A stretch of DNA of 64,000 nucleotides. Origin: Neomegalonema perideroedes DSM 15528. GTDB lineage: Bacteria > Pseudomonadota > Alphaproteobacteria > Rhodobacterales > Rhodobacteraceae. The stretch covers positions 1,225,923-1,289,922 of the forward strand of contig NZ_KB893653.1 in NCBI RefSeq assembly GCF_000374145.1. Direction: 5' to 3'. The notes under the pieces were generated by a model that did not search any database, was not told the origin of the DNA, and saw only the letters and a list, made by a program, of their open reading frames with translations. Positions 1 through 8,886 of the stretch are shown here, one piece after another. The first letter of the stretch is position 1, and each line of letters opens with the position of its first letter. The position numbers were made by a program, and so were the translations under genes.

Positions 1-198
1 GCGTCCGTCCTCCAGCTCCAGCAGGTCGCCGGGGAGGGCCTCAAGCGGGGGATCGAAGGCGTAGGAGACCGCTTCCTCGTGAACCGTGAGCAGGCTTCCC
101 GTCCCGAGCCGCCGCGCCTGATGCGGCAGCGCAGCCACGTCCCAAGCGGTCGGCGGCTTCTCGGCGGCGCGGATCAGGCGGCGGGCGACGAGGTTCAT
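1..198 (-). CDS. ureE: Probable urease accessory protein UreE, N-terminal part (cut by window start)
   Basis: This is the first 66 codons of a gene that runs off the left edge. It starts at an ATG at 198. The visible protein holds the pattern V-AALPH-x-A-RR-L about residues 21-31, then a hydrophobic strand and the ending GDLLELEDGR. This matches the N-terminal domain of UreE, where a TLPH..R.L..LLT block is followed by a HGD.L.LEDGR turn. UreE is a cytoplasmic nickel metallochaperone that delivers Ni to apo-urease with UreG. The nickel-binding C-terminal domain is outside the window, so this rests on N-terminal pattern only. No other urease gene is visible to the right; the rest of the cluster, if present, would lie to the left. 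Confidence 0.6.
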   Translation of the reverse strand, partial: MNLVARRLIRAAEKPPTAWDVAALPHQARRLGTGSLLTVHEEAVSYAFDPPLEALPGDLLELEDGR

Positions 199-227
199 GG
201 CGGGCTCCTCACAGAACGGGGGAGCGG

Positions 228-1166
228 CTAAAATACCGCCCGCGCGATCAAAAGCCAGATGGGGATGGTCAGCGCGCCCATGAGCGTGCCCACCAGCAGC
301 GTGGCGGCGGCGACGTCCTGTCCGCGTTTGAAGAGCGTGGCGAAGAGATAGATGTTCAGCCCTCCCGGCGAGGCCGCCACCACCACCGCGATCTTGGCCA
401 GATCCGGCGGCGCGCGAAAGGCCAGCGTCAGCCCGAGCACGAGCAGGGGATGGAGCATGGTCTTGGTCAGAGCCGCCGAGAAGGCGGGCTTGAGCGAGCC
501 CATGAGGCGGCTTTGCGCCAAGGCGCCGCCCACGCCGAAGAGCCCCACGGCGGGCGATGCCTCGCCGAGCATGCGCGCGCCCTCCATGATCGGCGAGGGG
601 ACGGGCAGATTCAGCAGATTGACGATCAGTCCGAGCGCCACGCCCCAGATCAGCGGATTGCGCCACAGCCCTATCCCGACCTCCCTGACGGCGGCGAGGG
701 CGCCGCGTCCGTCGCGGCGCGAGGTCTCCATCACCAGCGTGCCCACCAGATAGAGCAAAGGCGCGTGAAGTCCGATGATGGCGAAGGCGGGGCCTTCGGC
801 TTCGGGGCCGAAGGCGCGCACCGAAACCGGATAGCCGATGAAGAGCGAATTGGAGAAGGTGCAGGCGAAGGCGAAGGCGGCGGCCTCGCCGGGCGTCATG
901 CCGAAGGCTTTGCGGCCCATGGTCATGCCGAAGGCGAAGCTCAGGACGGCGCCGATGTAGAAGGCGCCCACCACGCGCGGATCGAAGGCGACGCCGAATT
1001 CAAGATTCGCCGCGCCGGTGAAGAGCAGACAGGGGCTCGCCACCCGGTTCACGAAGGAGAGCAGGAAATCCAGCCCCGAGGCGGGAAAAAGCCCGGTCTT
1101 CACCGCCAGCCAGCCCCCGGCGAGCAGCGCGAAGATCGGCGCGACGACGATCAGCACCTCGGTCAT
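228..1166 (-). CDS. AEC-family transporter (auxin efflux carrier-like permease)
   Basis: A 312-residue integral membrane protein with about ten hydrophobic segments, beginning with VLIVVAPIFALLAGGWLA and ending LLIARAVF. The layout (two halves of five helices, conserved Asn/Gly/Pro such as FSNSLFIGYP about residues 104-113 and AASPGGLNIYLFA near the C-terminus) is that of the AEC family, secondary carriers in the inner membrane. Bacterial members move small organic acids such as malate or malonate; the substrate cannot be read here. The ATG at 1166 has a good ribosome site, GGAGAGAAG. It lies downstream of metG on the same strand with a 42-base gap, so co-transcription is possible but a functional link is not obvious. 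Confidence 0.85.
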   Translation of the reverse strand: MTEVLIVVAPIFALLAGGWLAVKTGLFPASGLDFLLSFVNRVASPCLLFTGAANLEFGVAFDPRVVGAFYIGAVLSFAFGMTMGRKAFGMTPGEAAAFAFACTFSNSLFIGYPVSVRAFGPEAEGPAFAIIGLHAPLLYLVGTLVMETSRRDGRGALAAVREVGIGLWRNPLIWGVALGLIVNLLNLPVPSPIMEGARMLGEASPAVGLFGVGGALAQSRLMGSLKPAFSAALTKTMLHPLLVLGLTLAFRAPPDLAKIAVVVAASPGGLNIYLFATLFKRGQDVAAATLLVGTLMGALTIPIWLLIARAVF

Positions 1167-1208
1167 GAGGCTTCTCTCCTTGCGCCGCGAGGGCTAGGGC
1201 TCCGGCTT

Positions 1209-2960
1209 TCAGGCGGCGCCGCCGCTGAAGCGCGCCTCGAGGGCCTCGCGCTCGGAATCCTCCATCTTGCGGAAGAGGTTCTCCGGCACGGCGAAGGCGT
1301 GGCCCGCCGCAAGGGCGGTCAGCGCCGAGGCGGCGTCCTTGGGCCAAGCCTTCAGCGTCTCCTCGGGCAGGTTCAGCGCCGCGAGGATCTTGCCGGAGGC
1401 CTCCGGGATGAAGGGCGCCGAGAGGATCGCGTAGAGCCGCGCGAGATTCACCCCCACGCGCACCGTCTGAGCGGCGGCGGCGGGATCGGTCTTGAAGCTC
1501 GACCAAGGGGCGGCGCGCTGGAGATAATCATTGCCCAGAGACCAGATCGCCCGCAATTCCGAGGCGGCCTTGCGGATCTCCAGAGCCTCCCAATGGGCGG
1601 CGTAGGCGGTGAGGGCCTTGTCGAGGTTCTCGGTCAATTCGGCTTCGAGCGGGCCGGGGGCGCCGCCTTCAGGCAGGGCCGCGCTTGGAGCGCCTGAAGT
1701 AGAGGGGAATTTCGCGGCGGCGAATTTCGTCACCCGCGAGACGAAATTCCCCAAGACGTCCGCGAGATCCTTATTCAGCGCCGTCTGGAGGACGCCCCAA
1801 GTGAAATCGGCGTCGCTGCCCTCCGGCGCGTTGGAGAGCAGAGTCCAGCGCCAGACGTCGGAATTGGGCAGCACCTCAAGGGCCTGGTCCATGAAGACGC
1901 CGCGCCCCTGGCTGGTCGAGAATTTCCCGCCGTCGTAATTCAGCCAGTTGAAGCCCTTGATGAGATCCACGAGCTTCCAGGGCTCGCCCGAGCCCATGAT
2001 GGTGGCGGGGAAGTTGATGGTGTGGAAGGGCACGTTGTCCTTGCCCATGACCTGAACATAACGCACGTCCTCGGCGCCTTCGTCCAGACGCCACCAGCGC
2101 CGCCAAGCGGAATCCGGCAGGCCCTTGGCCTCGGCCCATTCCGCCGCCGAGGCGATATATTCGATGGGCGCGTCGAACCAGACGTAGAAAACCTTGCCCT
2201 CCATGCCCGGCCAAGGCTGATCGCCCTTGCGCACCGGCACGCCCCATTTGAGGTCTCGGGTGATGCTGCGGTCCTGAAGCCCCTCGCCGTCGTCGAGCCA
2301 TTTATAGGCGATGGAGGAGACCAGATTCGACCAATCCTGTTTGGCCCCGATCCATTCCCGCAGCCGCTCGCGCATGGCGGATTGGCGCAGGTAAAGATGC
2401 TTCGTCGCGCGGATCTCCAGATCCTTCGCGCCGGAGATGGCCGAACGCGGATCGAGGAGGTCGGTGGGGTCGAGCAGCTTGGTGCAGTTCTCGCATTGAT
2501 CGCCGCGGGCGCGCGCATAGCCGCAATTGGGGCAAGTGCCCTCGACATAGCGGTCGGGCAGGAAGCGGCCGTCGGTCGGGGAGTAGAATTGCCGCTCCTC
2601 CACCTCGGAGATCAGCCCCGCCTCGTCGAGCTTTCCGGCGAGATGCTGCGTCAAGGCGCGATTCTGCGCGCTGGAGCTGCGGCCGAACCAATCCCACGAA
2701 ACGCCGAAGCCTTCGCAGAGCCCTTTCTGAACCTCGAACATCTCGGCGCAATAGGTCTCGACCGGAACGCCCGCCTTATCGGCGGCGATCTCGGCGGGGG
2801 TGCCGTGCTCGTCGGTGGCGCAGAGGAACATCACCTCATGTCCGCGCTGACGCATGAAGCGGGCGTAGGCGCAGGAAGGCAGAATCGAGCCGACCAGATT
2901 GCCCAGATGCTTCACGCCGTTGATGTAGGGCAGAGCGGAGGTGATGAGGATGCGCGCCAT
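1209..2960 (-). CDS. metG: Methionine--tRNA ligase
   Basis: Charges tRNA-Met with methionine in the cytoplasm. The 583-residue protein has the class I HIGH motif as HLGN (residues 18-21) after SALPYING, a four-cysteine zinc knuckle (C143, C146, C156, C159), and a KMSKS-loop equivalent KFSTS near residue 345. The pattern ([14 protein letters not shown] plus KFSTSQG plus four-Cys zinc site) is the E. coli/archaeal-like MetRS subtype rather than the KMSKS/two-Cys subtype. There is no C-terminal EMAP-type dimerisation domain: the anticodon-binding helical domain ends the protein. Start ATG at 2960. Confidence 0.97.
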   Translation of the reverse strand: MARILITSALPYINGVKHLGNLVGSILPSCAYARFMRQRGHEVMFLCATDEHGTPAEIAADKAGVPVETYCAEMFEVQKGLCEGFGVSWDWFGRSSSAQNRALTQHLAGKLDEAGLISEVEERQFYSPTDGRFLPDRYVEGTCPNCGYARARGDQCENCTKLLDPTDLLDPRSAISGAKDLEIRATKHLYLRQSAMRERLREWIGAKQDWSNLVSSIAYKWLDDGEGLQDRSITRDLKWGVPVRKGDQPWPGMEGKVFYVWFDAPIEYIASAAEWAEAKGLPDSAWRRWWRLDEGAEDVRYVQVMGKDNVPFHTINFPATIMGSGEPWKLVDLIKGFNWLNYDGGKFSTSQGRGVFMDQALEVLPNSDVWRWTLLSNAPEGSDADFTWGVLQTALNKDLADVLGNFVSRVTKFAAAKFPSTSGAPSAALPEGGAPGPLEAELTENLDKALTAYAAHWEALEIRKAASELRAIWSLGNDYLQRAAPWSSFKTDPAAAAQTVRVGVNLARLYAILSAPFIPEASGKILAALNLPEETLKAWPKDAASALTALAAGHAFAVPENLFRKMEDSEREALEARFSGGAA

Positions 2961-3071
2961 AAGATCGTAGACTCCCTGCGAATCGCCTCCTTCTTAAACC
3001 TTTCGCGCTGCGGCGCAAAGCGGCGCGAAGAGAGTCGCGGCTGAGGCTCGTTCTTTCGGCTGCGGAAGGTT

Positions 3072-3968
3072 TCAGGGACGGGGGGCGGAAGGCTTCGGGA
3101 GAGGCGCGGGGGGCGCGGCCTCTGGGGCTTCGTCTTCCTGCGCGGCGAGGGCGGCCACCATCGGCCCGAGCGGCCGGGCGCGGTCGTCGCGGCGCAGTTC
3201 GGGGCTGAAGAGGCTGGAGAGCGAGCCGTCGAGGAAGAGGGCGTTGGGCGTCTTCAGCCCGTCGCGGAAGAAGCGCCCGAAGGCGTGGAAGGTCACGGGC
3301 AGATCCGAAATGACGAAGATCGCCTCGCCCTCGGCGGTGACGCCCACGCCGTTGCGGAATTTCCGCGAGGCGCTGTCCGCCATGAAGGCCGGATGAATCT
3401 TCCCGTCGACGACCAGCATCGGCCCCGATTGCGTGGCGTATTCGGGGAGCTTGGCGTCTTCGCGCTCGAATTTGCGGGCGTAGGCCTCGGTCTCCAGCAC
3501 GGCGGGGCGGCCGTCTTTGATATAGAAGACGCCGTTGGGCTTGAGGTGGAAATTGCCGTAGCCCGCCCGGCGGTTCAGAGACTTCAGCTTGCGTCCGGAT
3601 TCGATATAGAGCCCGATGGGCTTCAGCGCCTCGTCGAACATGCCCGCGTTGAAGGCGAAGACGATCCGCTCGCCCTGCGCGGCCAGATGATCCCGCAGAG
3701 CCCCGAAGGCGCCGAAGGGCTCGCCCGCCGGATCGAGGTTGAACAGCGCCAGACGCATCTTCGCCGGATCGAAGCGGCAGACCTTGTAAAATCCGCCCTC
3801 GTAGATCTGGGCGCGGCAGGCGGCGGCTTCGGCGTTTTGTTGGGCGGCGGCGCCCGGCGCCAGCGCCGCCAGAGCCCCGAAGGCCAGCGAGGCGTAGGCC
3901 CCCCAGAGCCTCATCCACAGCGGCGCCCGCCAGCGCCAATTCCCACGAGAGGCCGGACGGCGAATCAC
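3072..3968 (-). CDS. Phosphodiester glycosidase (NAGPA/DUF2233) family exported protein
   Basis: A 298-residue protein with an N-terminal hydrophobic signal (MRLWGAYASLAFGALAAL, then APGAAAQ as a likely cleavage region), so probably periplasmic. The core has FAFNAGMF, IGLYIESG, HLKPNGVFYI, QSGPMLVVDG and LDGSLSSLF, the pattern of the phosphodiester glycosidase domain (NAGPA/DUF2233 family), which in characterised members removes GlcNAc or related groups from phosphodiesters. The substrate is unknown. I chose a GTG start at 3968 because it forms a GTGA overlap with the hemB stop codon, so the two are probably translationally coupled. An in-frame ATG at 4031 lies inside hemB and is less likely. 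Confidence 0.8.
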   Translation of the reverse strand: MIRRPASRGNWRWRAPLWMRLWGAYASLAFGALAALAPGAAAQQNAEAAACRAQIYEGGFYKVCRFDPAKMRLALFNLDPAGEPFGAFGALRDHLAAQGERIVFAFNAGMFDEALKPIGLYIESGRKLKSLNRRAGYGNFHLKPNGVFYIKDGRPAVLETEAYARKFEREDAKLPEYATQSGPMLVVDGKIHPAFMADSASRKFRNGVGVTAEGEAIFVISDLPVTFHAFGRFFRDGLKTPNALFLDGSLSSLFSPELRRDDRARPLGPMVAALAAQEDEAPEAAPPAPLPKPSAPRP

Positions 3969-5005
3969 GGAGCCTCCGCCCGCAGGCGCTTGGCGGCCTC
4001 GACGGCGAAATAGGTCAGCACGCCGTCGCATCCCGCGCGTTTGAAGGACGTCAGGGTCTCCATCATGGCGCGCTCTCCGTCGATCCAGCCGTTGCGGGCG
4101 GCGGCCTGAATCATCGCGTATTCCCCGCTCACCTGATAGGCGAAGGTGGGCGCGCCGAAGGCGTCCTTCAAGCGGCGGCAGAGGTCCAGATAGGGGAGGC
4201 CCGGCTTGACCATCAGCATGTCGGCGCCCTCCGAGAGGTCGAGAGCGGCCTCCTTCAGGGCTTCGTCGCCGTTGGCGGGGTTCATCTGATAGGTCTTCTT
4301 ATCCTTCGGAACATCCTCGCCCTTGCCGAAATTCGCGCCTGAGCCCACCGCGTCGCGGAAGGGGCCGTAGAAGGCCGAGGCGTATTTCGCCGTATAGGAC
4401 ATGATCAGCGCGTCCTGAAAGCCGCCCGCCTCCAGAGCCGCCCGCAAGGCGCCGATGCGCCCGTCCATCATGTCGGAGGGGCCGATGACGTCGGCGCCCG
4501 CCTCGGCCTGCGCCATGGCCTGCCTCACCAGAGCCTCGACGCTGGCGTCGTTGGCGATTCTCCCGTCGCGGAGGATTCCGTCATGGCCGTGGAGGCTATA
4601 GGGATCCAGCGCCACGTCGGTCATGACGCCGATCTCGGGGATCTCGCGCTTCAGAGCCCGGATGACCCGGCAGATGAGATTATCCGGATTCCAAGCCTCG
4701 GCGCAGTCATGGGTCTTCAGAGAGGAATCCACATAGGGAAAGAGCGTCACGCAGGGAATTCCGAGCTTCGCCGCCTCCTCCACCCGGACCAGCGCCCGGT
4801 CGAGGGTCAGGCGCGAAACCCCCGGCAGAGACTCCACCGGATCCTCTCGGCCTTCGCCCTCCATGACGAAGATCGGCCAAATGAGGTCGCTCGGCGCGAG
4901 CCGCGTCTCGGCGACCAGCGCCCGCCGCCAGGGCGAGGCCCGCAGGCGCCGCGGGCGCGAGAGCGGAAAAGGCGCCCAAGGCGCGCGGGCGGCGGATGAG
5001 GTCAT
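3965..5005 (-). CDS. hemB: Porphobilinogen synthase (delta-aminolevulinic acid dehydratase)
   Basis: Joins two 5-aminolevulinate molecules to porphobilinogen in haem/tetrapyrrole synthesis (cytoplasm). The 346-residue protein has both active-site lysines: in SYTAKYAS (near residue 206) and MVKPGLPY (near residue 266). The metal region reads TDVALDPYSLHGHDG, where the cysteines of zinc-dependent HemB are replaced by D/A/D; this is the Mg-type enzyme common in alphaproteobacteria. The ATG at 5005 is preferred over one 18 codons upstream because it is preceded by GGGGAGAAG. Its stop overlaps the start of the next gene. Confidence 0.97.
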   Translation of the reverse strand: MTSSAARAPWAPFPLSRPRRLRASPWRRALVAETRLAPSDLIWPIFVMEGEGREDPVESLPGVSRLTLDRALVRVEEAAKLGIPCVTLFPYVDSSLKTHDCAEAWNPDNLICRVIRALKREIPEIGVMTDVALDPYSLHGHDGILRDGRIANDASVEALVRQAMAQAEAGADVIGPSDMMDGRIGALRAALEAGGFQDALIMSYTAKYASAFYGPFRDAVGSGANFGKGEDVPKDKKTYQMNPANGDEALKEAALDLSEGADMLMVKPGLPYLDLCRRLKDAFGAPTFAYQVSGEYAMIQAAARNGWIDGERAMMETLTSFKRAGCDGVLTYFAVEAAKRLRAEAP

Positions 5006-5163
5006 GGCTTCTTCTCCCCTAAGCGCCCGCAGGGAGGCACGCCCGCGCGGTTCTGTCAATGCGGCGCAAGGAGCCTCTTCCGAAGCTTTCGGGGCGCCTC
5101 CTCATGCCCGGCCCATCCTCATGCACCGATTGTCAATATAAGCGTTTTACCTTGGCCCCCAGA

Positions 5164-5204
5164 ACGCAAGCATACGCAAGCACACGTAGACGCAAACGCA
5201 AGCA
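5164..5204 (+). repeat. Three copies of a 9-bp direct repeat upstream of an outer-membrane protein gene
   Basis: ACGCAAGCA occurs at 5164-5172, 5174-5182 and 5196-5204, with related ACGTAGACGCAA between the second and third. It lies in the leader of the following outer-membrane protein gene, ending about 25 bases before its ATG. Function unknown; could be a regulator or RNA-binding site, or a simple slippage repeat. Confidence 0.5.
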
Positions 5205-5229
5205 GTCGACAGGCAGCAGGGGACAACGC

Positions 5230-5871
5230 ATGCGCCGGAGCTTTATTTTCATCGTCGCGGCCGCGTCGACGGCGCTTCTCGCCGCGCTTCCGGCTCGGGC
5301 CGAAGGTTCGGGCTGGGGCGGTCAGGTGCGCTTCACCGCCTCCTTAGACGCCGGAATCGGCCAGACCAGAGCGGGCCGCTACGTCGACGTCATGTATGAC
5401 GAGGCGGGCGAGGCGACCGGCGAGTGGGTGCAGGGAGGGCGCGGCAAGGGGCTGGCTCTGGGCGCGAACATCGGCGTCGAGGTCGGGCGGGACTGGGCCT
5501 TTCAGCTGGAGGCGCAATATCTGACCCTCAATCGCCGGGTGACCCATCATCTCGGCTCCGACCCCTCCGAGACCTATGCGGATCAGGAGGACCATGTCTT
5601 CGCCGGCTTCGTCACGGGGCAATACCGCATTCCGCTGGAGGGCTATTTCCGGCCTTACGTCGGCGCGGGCCTCGGCTTCCTGACCCATGACTTCGGCTCG
5701 GACGGCGACGATTACCTCTGGGCGACGAAATTCCAGCTCGGCGGAGATTTCGCCGTGGGCGAAACCATCTCGCTCTATGGTCAATATGATCTGATCGCGG
5801 CGGAGGGGAAGTTCGATCAGACCAACTCCCTCCTCCATGTGGGCCGCGTGGGCGTGAAGAAGCGCTTCTGA
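5230..5871 (+). CDS. Outer-membrane beta-barrel protein (opacity/OmpW-like size)
   Basis: A 213-residue exported protein. The signal peptide MRRSFIFIVAAASTALLAALPARA is followed by alternating strands with aromatic ends (WAFQLEAQYLTL, YRPYVGAGLGFL-like segments) and a C-terminal aromatic residue (VGVKKRF), the usual signature of an OMP-insertase substrate. The size fits an eight-stranded barrel of the OMP_b-brl class. Start ATG at 5230 follows CAGGGGAC; the reading frame is open to 5059 but that stretch has no signal peptide. It is followed by a strong terminator, so it is probably monocistronic. Ligand or partner unknown. Confidence 0.8.
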   Translation: MRRSFIFIVAAASTALLAALPARAEGSGWGGQVRFTASLDAGIGQTRAGRYVDVMYDEAGEATGEWVQGGRGKGLALGANIGVEVGRDWAFQLEAQYLTLNRRVTHHLGSDPSETYADQEDHVFAGFVTGQYRIPLEGYFRPYVGAGLGFLTHDFGSDGDDYLWATKFQLGGDFAVGETISLYGQYDLIAAEGKFDQTNSLLHVGRVGVKKRF

Positions 5872-5901
5872 GCTTTTCGTCCCGCTCCATCCCGATCTTC
5901 G

Positions 5902-5935
5902 CCGCCGCCCCGAAAAGGGCGGCGGTTTTGTTTTA
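5902..5935 (+). terminator. Rho-independent terminator of the outer-membrane protein gene
   Basis: A perfect 9-bp stem, CCGCCGCCC (5902-5910) with GGGCGGCGG (5917-5925), a CGAAAA loop and a tail TTTTGTTTT. Confidence 0.85.
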
Positions 5936-6096
5936 TTCTGGGATTTCTCCGCTCGCCGATCCGGATCAGGCGCAGATTTCCCCGCCTTCGCTCAGGTGGT
6001 TTTAACGTAGCTCCTCAGTAATTCCGCATTTGGAACGAACCTTGCTGATGTTTCCGCAGTCGATGACCTTAACGGGAATTTTTGCGGAGACTCGCA

Positions 6097-7200
6097 ATGA
6101 AGCGCCATCTTCTTCTTTATACGGCTCTGTTTGCGGGGGTCGCCGGATCCGCGCTGGCGGGGGGCTATTCGGCCGCGCCTTATGGCGGCGGAGTCCATCA
6201 AGGCGCCGTCATGGGCGCCGGGCAAGTCGGCCAGCCCGTCGCGGCGCCGGGTCAGCCGGTCTTCGTGAACGGCCGCCAAGTTTACGACGACCGCGGCGCG
6301 GTTCAGACCGGCGGCGCGATCTGGGGCGGCGATTTCGCGGGCGCGGCCTATGGCGCGCCGGTGGTCGAGCGGCAGGTCGTGAGCGAGGAGTATCTCCTCC
6401 AGCAGCAGGCCGCCTACGGCGCCGTTCAGGCTCCGGCTCAGGCGGGCTACGGCGTCGCGCGTCAGGGCGTCGCGGCCGGAGCGCCGATCTACGAGCAGAC
6501 CACCACCACCCAGGACATCGTCGCCGTGACGAGCGTTCAGCCGACCCTCGCGCAGACGCGCGGCGGCTGGGGCCCCCGGGTCTTCGTGGGCGTGCAGGGC
6601 GGGGCCTCGCTGGGCGGAGCCTTCTCCAGCGCGGATCAGACGCTGAAGATCGACCGGGGATATAATTTCGGCGTCCATGCGGGCGTGGCCTTCGGCGGCG
6701 GCTGGCGCGCCAAGGTCGAATATCTGCGTCTGGCGGGCAAGATCGAGGTCGCCGGCTATGAAGGCGGCGATTGCGGCCCGCAGAAGCCCGATTGCGGCGG
6801 CGGCAAGTCCTGGGGCGGCAAAAGCGGCCACGGCGGCGGCGGACATGGCGGCGGGAGCGGCGGCGGCTATTACGAGGAGACCCTCGACTACACCGCCAAC
6901 GCGGGCTTCGTGACGGTGGAGAAGGCCTTCGAGGTCTCCAAGACCTTCCAGCCCTATGTCGGGCTCGGCGTGGGCTATGTGAATCCGAAGATCGACGGCG
7001 GCGATCCCCTGAAGGGCTCCATCGGCGTGAAGGCCTCGGTGGGCGCGAGCGTCGCGCTGAGCGATCAGATCGAGGCTTTCGGCGAATACGCTTATGTCGT
7101 GGCGCCGGACGTGGAGTGCGATTGCGGCTCCGACGGGCTGATCAAGGTGGATTACGACACGCATCTGCTCTCCGCGGGCCTGCGGATCTCCTTCAACTGA
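6097..7200 (+). CDS. Outer-membrane beta-barrel protein with Gln/Gly-rich N-terminal linker
   Basis: A 367-residue exported protein. Signal peptide MKRHLLLYTALFAGVAGSALA, then a linker of about 140 residues rich in G, A, Q, V and Y (QVGQPVAAPGQPVF and similar), then a C-terminal barrel of about 210 residues with FVGVQGGASLGG, YVGLGVGYVNP and the end HLLSAGLRISFN. A glycine-rich loop with a CxxxxxxCGGGK stretch (about residues 227-255) sits in the barrel and would be surface exposed or periplasmic. The barrel resembles that of the next gene (DYDTHLLSAGLR versus DYDAHLVNVGLR), so the two are paralogues. The ATG at 6097 was preferred to a TTG five codons upstream because it begins the signal peptide. 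Function unknown. Confidence 0.75.
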   Translation: MKRHLLLYTALFAGVAGSALAGGYSAAPYGGGVHQGAVMGAGQVGQPVAAPGQPVFVNGRQVYDDRGAVQTGGAIWGGDFAGAAYGAPVVERQVVSEEYLLQQQAAYGAVQAPAQAGYGVARQGVAAGAPIYEQTTTTQDIVAVTSVQPTLAQTRGGWGPRVFVGVQGGASLGGAFSSADQTLKIDRGYNFGVHAGVAFGGGWRAKVEYLRLAGKIEVAGYEGGDCGPQKPDCGGGKSWGGKSGHGGGGHGGGSGGGYYEETLDYTANAGFVTVEKAFEVSKTFQPYVGLGVGYVNPKIDGGDPLKGSIGVKASVGASVALSDQIEAFGEYAYVVAPDVECDCGSDGLIKVDYDTHLLSAGLRISFN

Positions 7201-7208
7201 CCGAATTT

Positions 7209-7235
7209 CCGGCGGCGGGGCCTTTCCGCCGCCGG
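7209..7235 (+). terminator. Stem-loop after an outer-membrane protein gene (possible terminator)
   Basis: A perfect 10-bp stem, CCGGCGGCGG (7209-7218) with CCGCCGCCGG (7226-7235), starts 9 bases after the stop. There is no T-tract, so it may protect the 3' end or act with Rho rather than terminate alone. Confidence 0.5.
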
Positions 7236-7563
7236 ATCTCGCCGGAAATCCTCCTTACGCCCATGAGTTTTCATCATGCGGCGCGCGCGCCGAGGGTCTC
7301 GACGCGGCGGAGACGGGAGGGATTTCAGGGCGAAGAGAGTCGAATTCGGCTGAAATCCTCACAAAATCGCCGCCTGTCTCGTTTTGGGGCTTTTGTCTGA
7401 GAATGGGACGGATGAAGTTCATGATATATCTTCATGAACCTCAGGAAATCGGCGAGAATGCCACGTATTTCGGCGAATTTTCCGAAAACTAGAAACGGGA
7501 TTGAGAAATTTGCGATTCACGCGCAATATATCCCACAGGTCAATGTAGCGTTTCGAGGCAAAC
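7236..7563 (+). promoter_or_regulatory. Gene-free leader upstream of the next outer-membrane protein gene
   Basis: About 330 bases without a supported gene, AT-richer than its surroundings from about 7400 on. TTGAGA (7501-7506) followed after 18 bases by AATATA (7525-7530) is a weak sigma-70-like candidate promoter, about 35 bases before the start codon. No strong hairpin or known riboswitch was recognised. Confidence 0.3.
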
Positions 7564-8760
7564 ATGAAACTCCTCACCCTCTCAGGAGTGGCGTCCGGCG
7601 TGGCGACGTTGCTCGCTGGAACGGCGGCGGCGCAGGCGTACGGCGCCTATACCCCCCGCGATGTGTTCGTGTCGGCCGACGTGCTGCGCGGCTCGCTGAA
7701 CGCCTCCGCGGGCGCGGCCTCCGGGGCCTATTATCAGGCGGCTTCCGGGTCGGTCTCCTCGACGGGCGTCCTCCCCGCCTCCTATGCGACGACGAGCGTC
7801 TCGCCCGGCTCCTACACGTCCGGCACGATCTCGGCGCCGATCACGGCCAGCATCTCCGGGCCGATGTCGGGCACCTTCTCGGGCCAGATCACCGGCACCA
7901 TCACCGGCACGATCACGCTGAATCAGGCCGCGCCGGTCGTCTCCACGACCTACGCCGCGCCCGCGACCTACGTCGCTCCGGCGCCCGCGCCGATCTACAC
8001 GCCCGCCCCCGCGCCGATCTACGTCCCGGCGCCGGTCGTGGTCTCCGAGCCGGTTTATGCGGAGCCGGTCTACGTGGCGCCGCCCGCGCCCGCTTATATT
8101 CCGCCGCCGCCTCCTCCGCCGGTGGTGGTCCCGCCGCCCGTGGTGGTCGAGCCGGTCGTGGATTCCTGCGCCCCTTGGGGCGGAAGCCGGAACTTCTACG
8201 GCCAGATCGGCGGCGGCTACGCCTATGCGGGCGACAACATCGACGGTCTGCGTCTGGCCAGCCGCGGCCTCGATAAGAATTATCACATCTCCGGCGGCCT
8301 CGGCATGCGGCTGAGCGGGCAGGGGATCGGCTGCGACGATCAGGTCCGCGTCTCGGTTCAGAACCACTACATCCGGCATGAGCTGCCGCGCGGCGGCCAG
8401 ATCATCAACGGCCGCCGGATGCTGAACAAGGACGCGATCAACGGCGAGGCGGTCTTCGCTCAGGTCGAATATGCGCCGGACCTCGGGCTTGGCGGCGTTC
8501 GTCCTTACATCGGCGCGGGAATCGGCGCGGCCGGAATCAACGTCGGCGACGGCCATGACGGCTACGACAATGATTGGGGCTTCGCCTATAAGGGAATCGC
8601 GGGCGTGACCTTCGAGGTCAATCCCAAGCTCGACCTCTACGCCGAATATAACTACATCGGCGTCCCCGGCGTGGAGCTGAAGACCGGCGGCGGCCGCAAG
8701 GACGGCGAGATCGATTACGACGCGCATCTCGTCAACGTCGGCCTGCGCTACAACTTCTGA
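7564..8760 (+). CDS. Outer-membrane beta-barrel protein with Ser/Thr-Gly repeat and Pro/Val-rich linker
   Basis: A 398-residue exported protein in four parts: a signal peptide (MKLLTLSGVASGVATLLAGTAAAQA), a Ser/Thr/Gly/Ile stretch (about residues 75-120) with repeats such as SGTFSGQITGTITGT, a Pro/Ala/Val/Tyr-rich linker (about 125-200, with APAPIY repeated and runs of seven prolines), and a C-terminal barrel of about 200 residues ending VNVGLRYNF. The linker could span the peptidoglycan layer or reach outward; neither is shown. The barrel is paralogous to the previous gene product. Followed by a strong terminator. Confidence 0.75.
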   Translation: MKLLTLSGVASGVATLLAGTAAAQAYGAYTPRDVFVSADVLRGSLNASAGAASGAYYQAASGSVSSTGVLPASYATTSVSPGSYTSGTISAPITASISGPMSGTFSGQITGTITGTITLNQAAPVVSTTYAAPATYVAPAPAPIYTPAPAPIYVPAPVVVSEPVYAEPVYVAPPAPAYIPPPPPPPVVVPPPVVVEPVVDSCAPWGGSRNFYGQIGGGYAYAGDNIDGLRLASRGLDKNYHISGGLGMRLSGQGIGCDDQVRVSVQNHYIRHELPRGGQIINGRRMLNKDAINGEAVFAQVEYAPDLGLGGVRPYIGAGIGAAGINVGDGHDGYDNDWGFAYKGIAGVTFEVNPKLDLYAEYNYIGVPGVELKTGGGRKDGEIDYDAHLVNVGLRYNF

Positions 8761-8790
8761 CGCTCGCCCGTCGCAGGAATTTCTAAAAGA

Positions 8791-8821
8791 CGCCGCCGGA
8801 TGGCTCATCCGGCGGCGTTTT
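8791..8821 (+). terminator. Rho-independent terminator of the Pro-rich outer-membrane protein gene
   Basis: A perfect 12-bp stem, CGCCGCCGGATG (8791-8802) with CATCCGGCGGCG (8806-8817), a GCT loop and TTTT. Confidence 0.85.
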
Positions 8822-8886
8822 CCTATGAAACCCGGAGCAAAGCCGCGCTTGTCAGCCGCAAGCCGGAATGTTAGCTCCGAAGCATC

